Source: Bacteroides_E sp964528875 (GTDB lineage Bacteria > Bacteroidota > Bacteroidia > Bacteroidales > Bacteroidaceae). Taken from it: a stretch of DNA of 47,048 bases. Below, one piece after another: positions 18,986-26,182 of this stretch; position 1 is the first letter of the stretch; every line of letters begins with the position of its first letter. The stretch covers positions 1 through 47,048 of the forward strand of contig CAZGUI010000015.1 of assembly GCA_964528875.1 (NCBI GenBank). Reading direction: 5' to 3'. The position numbers and the translations under genes are program-made. A model generated the notes under the pieces. It did no database searches and was not told where the DNA came from. It saw only the letters and a list, made by a program, of their open reading frames with translations.

Positions 18986-19882
18986 TTAAAATTTCACCTC
19001 ACCATACATTCCTTTTTTCAGGTAACCATCGTTGGGCAATGCCACCTTTATGGCATAAACCAAATTGGCTCGCTCATCCCGAGTTTGAATGGTTTTAGGC
19101 GTAAACTCAGCTTTATCCGATATCCAACTTATCTTTCCCTGATACTCTTTTCTGTCCGACTCTCCTTTATCGGCATAAACCAAAACCTCCTGACCTATTT
19201 TTACGGAAGTCAGTTGACTAGCCGTGATATAAGCTCTAAGATACATCTGATTCAAATCTGCCACTTTAAATAGGGGTTTCCCTTGCACCATAAACTCTCC
19301 TTGCTCCACATACTTTGTTAATACTGTTCCTTGTATCGGACTTTCCACAATGGCATTCTTTATCTGATCGTCCAACTGTTCTATTTGCATCTGTAAAGAC
19401 AAATGCTCATCGGTCAAACTGTTATTGCTATTATTCACGGTTTCATACTGTGCTGCCAATTGTCGCTTCAACACATTCAAGTGAGAACGCACATCATCCA
19501 GTTGTTTTTGATTGGCAGCACTCGATTGTACCAAACTTTCAAAACGCTTCACTTCTCTTTCTTGTGTCGCTATCTGTTCTTTTAATGCTGCAATTTGAAC
19601 CGACACATCACTTTTACGACTGTTCAGTCCACTCATACTGGCCTTCAATTGCAACTTCTTTAAATAAAGTTGAGTCGTGTCAATTACGCCCAATTGCTGA
19701 TGAGAAGTTATCTCCATTCCTTCCTCCAGATTAAACTCCTTCAGCTCCCCATTTCCTTTAGCCGAAACCACTACCTCAGTCGCTTCAAACACACCGGCAG
19801 CATCGTACTTTAAGCTTTTGTTTCCACAGGATAAAAAAGAAATCAAAAGAACGGTTACACAGATATATTTTATTCCTTTCAT
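18986..19882 (-). CDS. HlyD/YbhG-type periplasmic adaptor lipoprotein
   Basis: The 298-residue protein begins with a lipoprotein signal (TVLLISFLSC, Cys19). A biotinyl-lipoyl half-motif (VVVSAKGNGELKEFNLEEG) comes next, then a coiled-coil hairpin over about residues 70-165. The second lipoyl half, with VESPIQGTVLTKYVEQGE, and a beta-barrel domain complete the plan of a membrane-fusion protein. It should bridge the ABC permeases to the TolC-like channel encoded just upstream. Spacing is 10 bp to the following ATPase gene and 14 bp from tolC, so all are one operon. Confidence 0.92.
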   Translation of the reverse strand: MKGIKYICVTVLLISFLSCGNKSLKYDAAGVFEATEVVVSAKGNGELKEFNLEEGMEITSHQQLGVIDTTQLYLKKLQLKASMSGLNSRKSDVSVQIAALKEQIATQEREVKRFESLVQSSAANQKQLDDVRSHLNVLKRQLAAQYETVNNSNNSLTDEHLSLQMQIEQLDDQIKNAIVESPIQGTVLTKYVEQGEFMVQGKPLFKVADLNQMYLRAYITASQLTSVKIGQEVLVYADKGESDRKEYQGKISWISDKAEFTPKTIQTRDERANLVYAIKVALPNDGYLKKGMYGEVKF

Positions 19883-19896
19883 AGGGTCTATAGTAT

Positions 19897-21168
19897 TTAA
19901 TTATTGGTTACGTATTTTATATTATAAATGGCTTGCATCCACTGAATTTGATGTATTATTTTAGCTTGAATAGCTAACTGTTCAGCATTCACCTCTTTCA
20001 TATAGTCCAACACAGAGAGTGTGCCGTTTGTCATTTTAGCTTCCGATGCTTTTTTTATGGAAGTACGCAAACGAATAATATCCTCATCCGTACTCAGTAA
20101 CTTTTGTAGCTTTTGTATGTCGTTATTACCACTGATTAGCTCCAAATGGGTATTGAATAAAAAGGTTTCTCGTTGCGTATTTATCATTTGGCTCCCTATA
20201 TCCAGCATTTGTAAATTGTTTTTTCGGTTATATAGACTACTGATGTTCCAAGCTAAACGTACTCCACCCATATAATAGGCAGAGAACTTACTCTCCAACA
20301 TATTCAGTCCGGGCCTGCCATATCCTCCTCTGATAAAAGCACTAATCTGAGGCATCAGTTGCGCATTTACCTGTTTGCGTTGAGCCTCTAGATGAGATTG
20401 TTGTGCAGCAAAATAAGTAAGTTCCGGACGAAAGTTCTGACTTAAAAAAACCGTTTCCACATCGGGTTTCTTTAACTGTGTAGTTTCAGAAAGAGTCTCA
20501 CCAATTAAAGCAGACAGCATAGCCAAATAAGTCTGCCGATTATGAGTAAACTCAGCTTGTTGCTGAAGAGCCTTAGCTCGCTCTAGTTCTACGGCATCCA
20601 AATCGGAAGAGTTGGCCACCCCATTCTCTATAAATACAGAGACCTGCTTGATGTTTCGCTGTAGTTCATTTAGATAGACCTCATTATGGTTCAACATTTC
20701 ATCGTGTAGCAAAACCCCAAAGAACAGTTGATTCACTTGTTCTCTTACAGCATAAAGAGTCACTTCTAACTGCCTCTGATCTACCTCAGATAGTGTTTTT
20801 ATATTTTTTCGGGAAGATGAAATAGCTCCTCCATCCCAAAGCGTTTGATTGACCTCCAAATTAGCCGCATATTGATCTTTACTTAACCCTTTTATTCCGG
20901 GTATATCAATCGGTATTTGGGTTACATCCGACTGATAACTGGCTTGTGCGGCTAAATGTATTTGTGGCAGATATCCTTTACTTGCATTCGACAAATTATA
21001 CTGACGAGTCTTTTCTATCAAGTCATACTGTTTGATTAAAGGATAATTACTTTCTGCTTTTTCGTAGCAATCCTCCAGTGTAACTTGAGCAAAGACACCT
21101 TGAAAAAAGAGTAGACACCCTATAAAAAGAATCACTTTATTTTTCATTCCATCATGAATATTTTGCAT
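19897..21168 (-). CDS. TolC family outer-membrane efflux channel
   Basis: The 423-residue protein has a signal peptide (KVILFIGCLLFFQGVFAQ) and two OEP-type repeats rich in long amphipathic helices, starting VTLEDCYEKAESNYPLIKQYD. The expected short beta segments (IHLAAQASYQSD and ISAFIRGGYGRPG) stand at matching places in each half. This is the outer-membrane exit duct of the tripartite pump. ATG 21168 is the first start; ATG 21147 (MKNKVILF) gives a cleaner signal peptide and has GGA just upstream, so the true start could be there. It lies 33 bp after the TetR gene. Confidence 0.9.
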   Translation of the reverse strand: MQNIHDGMKNKVILFIGCLLFFQGVFAQVTLEDCYEKAESNYPLIKQYDLIEKTRQYNLSNASKGYLPQIHLAAQASYQSDVTQIPIDIPGIKGLSKDQYAANLEVNQTLWDGGAISSSRKNIKTLSEVDQRQLEVTLYAVREQVNQLFFGVLLHDEMLNHNEVYLNELQRNIKQVSVFIENGVANSSDLDAVELERAKALQQQAEFTHNRQTYLAMLSALIGETLSETTQLKKPDVETVFLSQNFRPELTYFAAQQSHLEAQRKQVNAQLMPQISAFIRGGYGRPGLNMLESKFSAYYMGGVRLAWNISSLYNRKNNLQMLDIGSQMINTQRETFLFNTHLELISGNNDIQKLQKLLSTDEDIIRLRTSIKKASEAKMTNGTLSVLDYMKEVNAEQLAIQAKIIHQIQWMQAIYNIKYVTNN

Positions 21169-21201
21169 TTAACAATGCTGTTAATACAACCTCAAAAAAA
21201 A

Positions 21202-21819
21202 TCATACGCGAAGTAAGGACATCACTAATTCCACATTCTGTTTTTTACGCTCCAATTTGAAAGCTTCAAATTGATTAGCATTCATTTCCAACAGTCCTGT
21301 AATTACAGGTAAAGCTAAAACACCAAACACATTTACCGAAATAATGGCAAACAGTAGATTATAAGGCTCAATGTATTTCACCTTTCCTAGATTCGCTTCT
21401 TGTCGTAACTCAATCTCTATACTTTGTAATATCTCTAAAAAATGTGGCTTTAATATATTAAGAAAGTAATTCCTGTTTTCTTCGTTATTGAGTATCTCTG
21501 AGAAAATAAAGTTAGGTAATTTAGGATTGGCTGAAACAACATCAAAATGATCTTCAACTCCTTTCTTTAGCTTCTCCAAAAAAGGTAAATCTTGTTTAAA
21601 GGAAAACACAAAGACATTAACCAACGATTCCATTTTCCTCTGCAGTACAATTTCAAACAAATTCCTTTTGGTGCGGTAGTAGTAATGCAACATAGCGTGT
21701 GTTACCCCTGCCCGCTTAGCTATCTCAGTGGTTTTAGCATTGGTATAACCCTTTTCCAAAAACTCCTCCTCGGCACTCTTTAATATCAAAGATTCTTTAT
21801 CTATTTCTTTCTCTTTCAT
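21202..21819 (-). CDS. TetR/AcrR regulator of the efflux operon
   Basis: The 205-residue protein has the TetR DNA-binding domain: ILKSAEEEFLEKGYTNAKTT, then EIAKRAGVTHAMLHYYYRTK as helix-turn-helix and following helix (about residues 12-52). The C-terminal ligand domain is helical and hydrophobic. It is the first gene of the operon for TolC, HlyD, two ATPases and two permeases, so it probably represses its own operon until a substrate of the pump binds. Inverted repeats at 21832-21874, just before the ATG, are the natural operator candidates. The ligand is unknown. Confidence 0.9.
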   Translation of the reverse strand: MKEKEIDKESLILKSAEEEFLEKGYTNAKTTEIAKRAGVTHAMLHYYYRTKRNLFEIVLQRKMESLVNVFVFSFKQDLPFLEKLKKGVEDHFDVVSANPKLPNFIFSEILNNEENRNYFLNILKPHFLEILQSIEIELRQEANLGKVKYIEPYNLLFAIISVNVFGVLALPVITGLLEMNANQFEAFKLERKKQNVELVMSLLRV

Positions 21820-21831
21820 CCTTTTATAATA

Positions 21832-21874
21832 CTATTAACTCATTTATTTAACAGACTTGTTAATAGATACAAGT
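21832..21874. promoter_or_regulatory. Inverted repeats, candidate TetR operator
   Basis: Two overlapping perfect inverted repeats lie 13-55 bp before the tetR start. CTATTAAC (21832-21839) matches GTTAATAG (21859-21866), and ACTTGT (21855-21860) matches ACAAGT (21869-21874) in a compact 20-bp palindrome. Size and position fit a TetR-family operator. I see no clean -7 element here, so the promoter itself is not placed. Confidence 0.5.
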
Positions 21875-22048
21875 ATATGGAATAACCACCTATAAAACAA
21901 ACAAAAAGGATTATATTATAGGAGGACTATTAAAAAGTTCTAATACGGCAAAACAAAAAGAAAAAAAGCAATTTTATTCTACAAAGAAAACACTATCTTG
22001 TAAAGAAAGAATCACGAAACAAACAAGTTAACTTTAAAAATTGATTAG

Positions 22049-22900
22049 ATGAATATTGAAAAAATAAAAAACTACAATCAAAGAATGCTGGCTGTCGTAT
22101 TCACTTTGGCCGTTGTACTTTTGGTTCTCTTCATAATTACATTTATTGTTGACTTATGGCCTAGCAGAACCTACGATGAATCTCCCCGAGGATTACTAGC
22201 AGATGAACAAGTGAGTGCTTTAGCAGATGAAAACCTGAGAAAACAAGTAGTATCTTACGAAACTCCTTGGCTAGTAGATACTGTAAAATCTGTTTACATC
22301 ATCCCCGTATCTATCAGAACATTAAACAAACCGGAGGAGACAACACCTCCTGACGCTTATTATGATCTACTGGATATGCATCCATCACACAGCAGAGGTA
22401 AAATATCCAAGGATAGAATTGAATTTCATAGAGCAAACTATGTAAATCTAATTGTGTACGATGCACTGAGAGACAAAGCCACCTCTCTTTTTAATCAAAG
22501 AGTAATTGTTGGAGACATACAGTCTTATTACTTTGAAGATGATATCCTGCTGATTTTCTATGCAGCAACGAAAGATACAAACCAAAATGGGATTATCGAT
22601 TTAACCGACTTGAGAAGTCTCTATATTTATTCCTTGGAAACAGGTGATCTCCGTACTTTTTCCGATGGAGAGAACCAAGCGATAGATTACCAATTCATCG
22701 AGCCAACAAAAAACCTCTTAGTGAAATATAAGCTTTCCCAATACAAAAAAGAACAGTTTGGTTACGAACAAGTCCCTAGTAAAATGATGAAGTACACTTT
22801 TGAGACACAAGAACTCACCCCTATCATTCCAACAGAGATGAATCAAAAGATGCAAGAACTAGTAGAAGGGAAAGAGCAAAAAACTAACACCGTAAACTGA
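22049..22900 (+). CDS. Uncharacterised membrane-anchored protein with EF-hand-like loop
   Basis: I do not recognise this 283-residue protein. It has a short basic N-terminus, one strong membrane helix (about residues 13-36, ending IITFIVDLW) and an extracytoplasmic remainder, so it is probably a type II inner-membrane protein facing the periplasm. Residues 176-187, DTNQNGIIDLTD, match the calcium-binding loop pattern of EF-hand and dockerin repeats at positions 1, 3, 5, 6, 9 and 12. The following segment SLYIYSLETGDLRTF resembles a beta-propeller-like strand pair. It is divergent from the efflux operon and converges on the receiver/PPDK gene across repeat array B. It has no operon partner. 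Confidence 0.75.
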   Translation: MNIEKIKNYNQRMLAVVFTLAVVLLVLFIITFIVDLWPSRTYDESPRGLLADEQVSALADENLRKQVVSYETPWLVDTVKSVYIIPVSIRTLNKPEETTPPDAYYDLLDMHPSHSRGKISKDRIEFHRANYVNLIVYDALRDKATSLFNQRVIVGDIQSYYFEDDILLIFYAATKDTNQNGIIDLTDLRSLYIYSLETGDLRTFSDGENQAIDYQFIEPTKNLLVKYKLSQYKKEQFGYEQVPSKMMKYTFETQELTPIIPTEMNQKMQELVEGKEQKTNTVN

Positions 22901-22926
22901 CCTATTATACCTTTCAATTTACACCC

Positions 22927-23004
22927 TCCTAGACCGAAGGGGCTTCGGTCTAGGAGAGAAGGCCTGTCGGTCTAGGACTGAAGGGTGCTCAGTCCTAGAC
23001 CGAC
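22927..23004. repeat. 22-bp period repeat array B
   Basis: A partial unit TCCTAGACCGAAG (22927-22939) is followed by CGGTCTAGGAGAGAAG at 22946, CGGTCTAGGACTGAAG at 22968 and the inverted CAGTCCTAGACCGAC at 22990. The spacers are 6 bp: GGGCTT, GCCTGT, GGTGCT. A 27-bp run covering the unit at 22968 is identical to part of array A (22964-22990 and 1883-1909). The array fills the 137-bp gap between two converging genes, with no separate terminator. ACACCCTC occurs on both sides (22921-22928 and 23007-23014). Confidence 0.93.
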
Positions 23005-23037
23005 CAACACCCTCTCCACACTTACTGTATCAAGGTA

Positions 23038-26022
23038 TTAAATAGTTGGTAAATTCAAAGGAGAATAATCGGGTAAATAAGCCACTCCCATTTTCTTTTT
23101 ACCATTCATCTTGACACAAATAGGTTGCTCAAAACGAACGTGACGAAGGTATTCCGTTTCCGTGATGGCAGGCTGACTATCCAGATAATCCTGATTATAC
23201 ACACCATCTCCCATATGAGGATTAATGGTAAAATAACCCACGCCAAAAGAGGTTAGGTTTTGAAAGAAATGAGTTCCCTGACTTGGATCTACCTGAAATG
23301 TTTTCAATCCGGCTTCCACAATTAAGCGTGCCGATGATATATGAGGCCACTTAACAGGAATTCCCAACCAACTATCACTACTTCCCCAACGTCCCGGACC
23401 AATCAACACGTAGTTCTTGTTTTCGTCTGTTAGTTGACTATTGATTTTCTCCAACTCTTCTGCTATCTGTTGATTATTTTTGGGTGTATAGTCTTGTGTC
23501 TTCACATACACCACATCGTACAAATCGTACATTTCGCCATGACCTAAAGAGTTTGCTGACTTTAACAACAACTGCTCTTCGGGTATCTTGTTTAAGTCTT
23601 CATCCATCACGGCTTTGTTTTCCACAATGGGTCGGATTTGTAACAGATAAAAGAGACCCGTTCTATTTTCTGCATTCAGTTTAACAGCAAATTCAATCTC
23701 AATGGGACGACACATCTCTTCCACTGATTTTTTCAACACCAATTTCAGAATGTTAGATAAAGGGAACACTTCGTGTTGCAAGATATTAGCAAAGGTTATC
23801 ACCTTTCTCCCTCCCGGATAGATACCATCTCTAATCACCTGATCGTAAGGATCGTAGGTAGAGGCTAGAAACTGTAGAGAGTCATCTTTTTCTGCCTGAC
23901 GGACACGCAGTTTAAGTAGATTAAACCCATCATCAATGGAAAAATTCCCTCCTGTATTTTTTAAGTCCAACGCATAAAACTGTGTTTGAGTCTCTTTCAA
24001 AGCTAAATCCAACTCACTGGTTTGCAAAATCTTATGAGGGTGATAAGGAGAAAAACGCAAGGTAATACCTCCATCAACCACATATTTACCCAAGCCTAAA
24101 GCCAGATTAACAATTCCCTCTTCTGCTTTTTCATCTCCCAACGGATAAAAGTTAAGAGAACGAGCCACCCCCGACATAGAGGGATAATACTTACTACCAT
24201 ACTGACTGCCTACTACCTCTTGCAATATAACCGCCATCTTTTCCTGATCTATTACATTAGAAGTTGCCCGCATATAAGCCTTACTACTTTTGAAGTACAC
24301 CGAGGCATAAACCCCTTTAATCGCATCGGAGAGCATCTCCAACATATCATACTTATCATCTAAATAGGGAATCATATAGGTATTATATATTCCCGCAAAA
24401 GGCTGGTAGTGTGAATCTTCCAATAAACTGGAAGAGCGAACAGCAATGGGTGATTTTACAACGTTAAAGAGCGCTAAAAAATCTTCCACTAAGCGATCGG
24501 GCAATTTAGCCTTAAGAAAATAATTTAAGATCTCACTATCCTCTATGTTAGAGATGGCCACTTGATAGAGGTTATTTGCCTCCATAAACTCATCGAAGAT
24601 ATCGGTACACAACACCACCGTTTTAGGGATTTCTATCTTTGCATTATCAAATTCATTGAACTCAGGGTGTTTCTTCAGCATATTATCAATAAAAGCCAAA
24701 CCTCGTCCTTTCCCTCCCAAAGACCCCTCACCGATGCGTGCAAAGTTAGAATAGCGGTCAAAACGATCTCGTTTGAAAATAGCTACTACTCCCTGATTCT
24801 TCATCTTACGATACTGTACAATGGAATCAAAAATAATTTGCCGGTGTGGATTGGAATCATCCAAATCTTCCCACTGAAACGACTTTAAAAACTCCGCCAA
24901 TGGAAACATAGCTCTTGAATACAGCCAGCGACTAATATGATTTCTAGAGATGTGATAATTTAATGACTCGGTAGGTATGGCAAAAATCACATTCTGCAAC
25001 TCTTTCAAGTTTTTTATCCGAGCAATCTCTTCCAAGGTATCGGGATTACGAAAAACAAAATCACCAAAACCAAAGGTCTCAGCGAAAGCCTTTCTCAAAT
25101 CCACATTCATCTTTTTAGAGTTTTTATCAATAAAAGTAGCTCCATACTTTGCAGCATAAGTAATATTGTCAGTCTCCGACGACTGCATAATAATAGGGAG
25201 AAAAGGACTTTCTTTACGAATTTTATCGCATAGTTTAACACCTGCCAACGGGTCTTTCTCTCCACCCTTAGGAAAGCTAACATCGGTTATTAATCCCAAT
25301 AAGTGATCTTTGTATTTTTCATACAAACCCTCTGCTTCTTCATAATTCCTAGCCAATAACAATTTAGGTCGCCCTCGCATTCGCAATGTCTGTTGATGAG
25401 CATTCAATGCCTCTGTAGAAAACTCGTGACTCTGCTTCAACACAAATTTATACAAACTGGGAAGAATAGAAGAGTAGTAGCGAATACCATCTTCAACCAA
25501 TAAAATTACCTGTAACCCTATTTCACGCACGTCGTGATCTAAATTCATTCGATCCTCAAACAGTTTAATAATAGAGAGTAACAGGTCGGTATTTCCTAAC
25601 CAACAGAAGACCGAATCAAATGCTGAAAGGTCTTCGTGCTCAATGCGTTTACGAATGCCGTGACTAAACGGAGTTAGAATAATCATCGCTATGTCGGGAT
25701 ACAGTTTTTTCAAGCGACGCCCAATGGCAAAGCTATCAACATCTCCCAACCCCGGCATACAAATAATGAGTTCAAAAGGCAACTCCTCCAAATGCTCAAT
25801 GGCATCTTCCTCAGTAGTTACACGCCAGAAGCGAGGAGGATACCGCAAGGATAAAGAGGTATATTCATTAAATACCTTTTCATCAATGCGTCCATCATCT
25901 TCCAAAACGAAAGCATCGTAAGGATTAGCAATGATTAAAACATTGTATATTCGTTTGGTCATTAAGCTGACAAACTGAGTGTCTCTAAAATAGAGTTGAT
26001 TTAGATTCTGTTTACTTAGCAT
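23038..26022 (-). CDS. Receiver-domain / PEP-pyruvate-binding domain fusion protein
   Basis: The 994-residue protein starts at ATG 26022 (MLSKQNLNQLYF). The frame extends to a GTG at 26070, but that codon overlaps the -7 promoter element. Residues about 25-150 resemble a response-regulator receiver whose phospho-Asp position is lost (LIICMPGLGD). A second, longer receiver (about 172-315) keeps ILLVEDG, Asp247 in LITDVSFPKGG, Ser-Ser in IMQSSE and Lys in FIDKNS. A PPDK/PEP-synthase N-terminal nucleotide-binding domain follows, with EGSLGGKGRGLA (about 433-444), the hallmark VRSSSLLEDS (about 528-537) and YLLQIRPI. The swivel phospho-His domain and the PEP-binding TIM barrel of true PEP synthase are absent, so PEP synthesis is unlikely. 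The C-terminal 170 residues (GPGRWGSSDSWLGIPV) are specific to this family. Relatives are annotated in Bacteroidetes as PEP/pyruvate-binding proteins of unknown role. Confidence 0.88.
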   Translation of the reverse strand: MLSKQNLNQLYFRDTQFVSLMTKRIYNVLIIANPYDAFVLEDDGRIDEKVFNEYTSLSLRYPPRFWRVTTEEDAIEHLEELPFELIICMPGLGDVDSFAIGRRLKKLYPDIAMIILTPFSHGIRKRIEHEDLSAFDSVFCWLGNTDLLLSIIKLFEDRMNLDHDVREIGLQVILLVEDGIRYYSSILPSLYKFVLKQSHEFSTEALNAHQQTLRMRGRPKLLLARNYEEAEGLYEKYKDHLLGLITDVSFPKGGEKDPLAGVKLCDKIRKESPFLPIIMQSSETDNITYAAKYGATFIDKNSKKMNVDLRKAFAETFGFGDFVFRNPDTLEEIARIKNLKELQNVIFAIPTESLNYHISRNHISRWLYSRAMFPLAEFLKSFQWEDLDDSNPHRQIIFDSIVQYRKMKNQGVVAIFKRDRFDRYSNFARIGEGSLGGKGRGLAFIDNMLKKHPEFNEFDNAKIEIPKTVVLCTDIFDEFMEANNLYQVAISNIEDSEILNYFLKAKLPDRLVEDFLALFNVVKSPIAVRSSSLLEDSHYQPFAGIYNTYMIPYLDDKYDMLEMLSDAIKGVYASVYFKSSKAYMRATSNVIDQEKMAVILQEVVGSQYGSKYYPSMSGVARSLNFYPLGDEKAEEGIVNLALGLGKYVVDGGITLRFSPYHPHKILQTSELDLALKETQTQFYALDLKNTGGNFSIDDGFNLLKLRVRQAEKDDSLQFLASTYDPYDQVIRDGIYPGGRKVITFANILQHEVFPLSNILKLVLKKSVEEMCRPIEIEFAVKLNAENRTGLFYLLQIRPIVENKAVMDEDLNKIPEEQLLLKSANSLGHGEMYDLYDVVYVKTQDYTPKNNQQIAEELEKINSQLTDENKNYVLIGPGRWGSSDSWLGIPVKWPHISSARLIVEAGLKTFQVDPSQGTHFFQNLTSFGVGYFTINPHMGDGVYNQDYLDSQPAITETEYLRHVRFEQPICVKMNGKKKMGVAYLPDYSPLNLPTI

Positions 26023-26069
26023 ATCCAAAAATTGTATAGAGGAAAAACCACTTGTAACTTCTTTACACA

Positions 26070-26077
26070 CAAAGATA
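26070..26077 (-). promoter_or_regulatory. -7 element of the receiver/PPDK gene
   Basis: The minus strand reads TATCTTTG (TAnnTTTG), 47 bp before the ATG at 26022. It decides the start: the alternative GTG at 26070 would lie inside the promoter. No matching -33 box is evident. Confidence 0.55.
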
Positions 26078-26143
26078 TTTACTAATATCTTTATTTAATG
26101 GAGGATAACCAAAAAAACTCACCCTATAAATTGTAAAATGAGC

Positions 26144-26151
26144 TATATTTG
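26144..26151 (+). promoter_or_regulatory. -7 element of the prolyl oligopeptidase gene
   Basis: TATATTTG matches TAnnTTTG, 31 bp before the ATG at 26183. The -33 box is not recognisable. Confidence 0.5.
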
Positions 26152-26182
26152 TAGGAGTATAAAACCAAAAAGTCATTCATAA

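Noticed and set aside
26023..26070. Upstream start (GTG 26070) for the receiver/PPDK gene
   Set aside because: The GTG overlaps the TATCTTTG promoter element, and ATG 26022 fits better.
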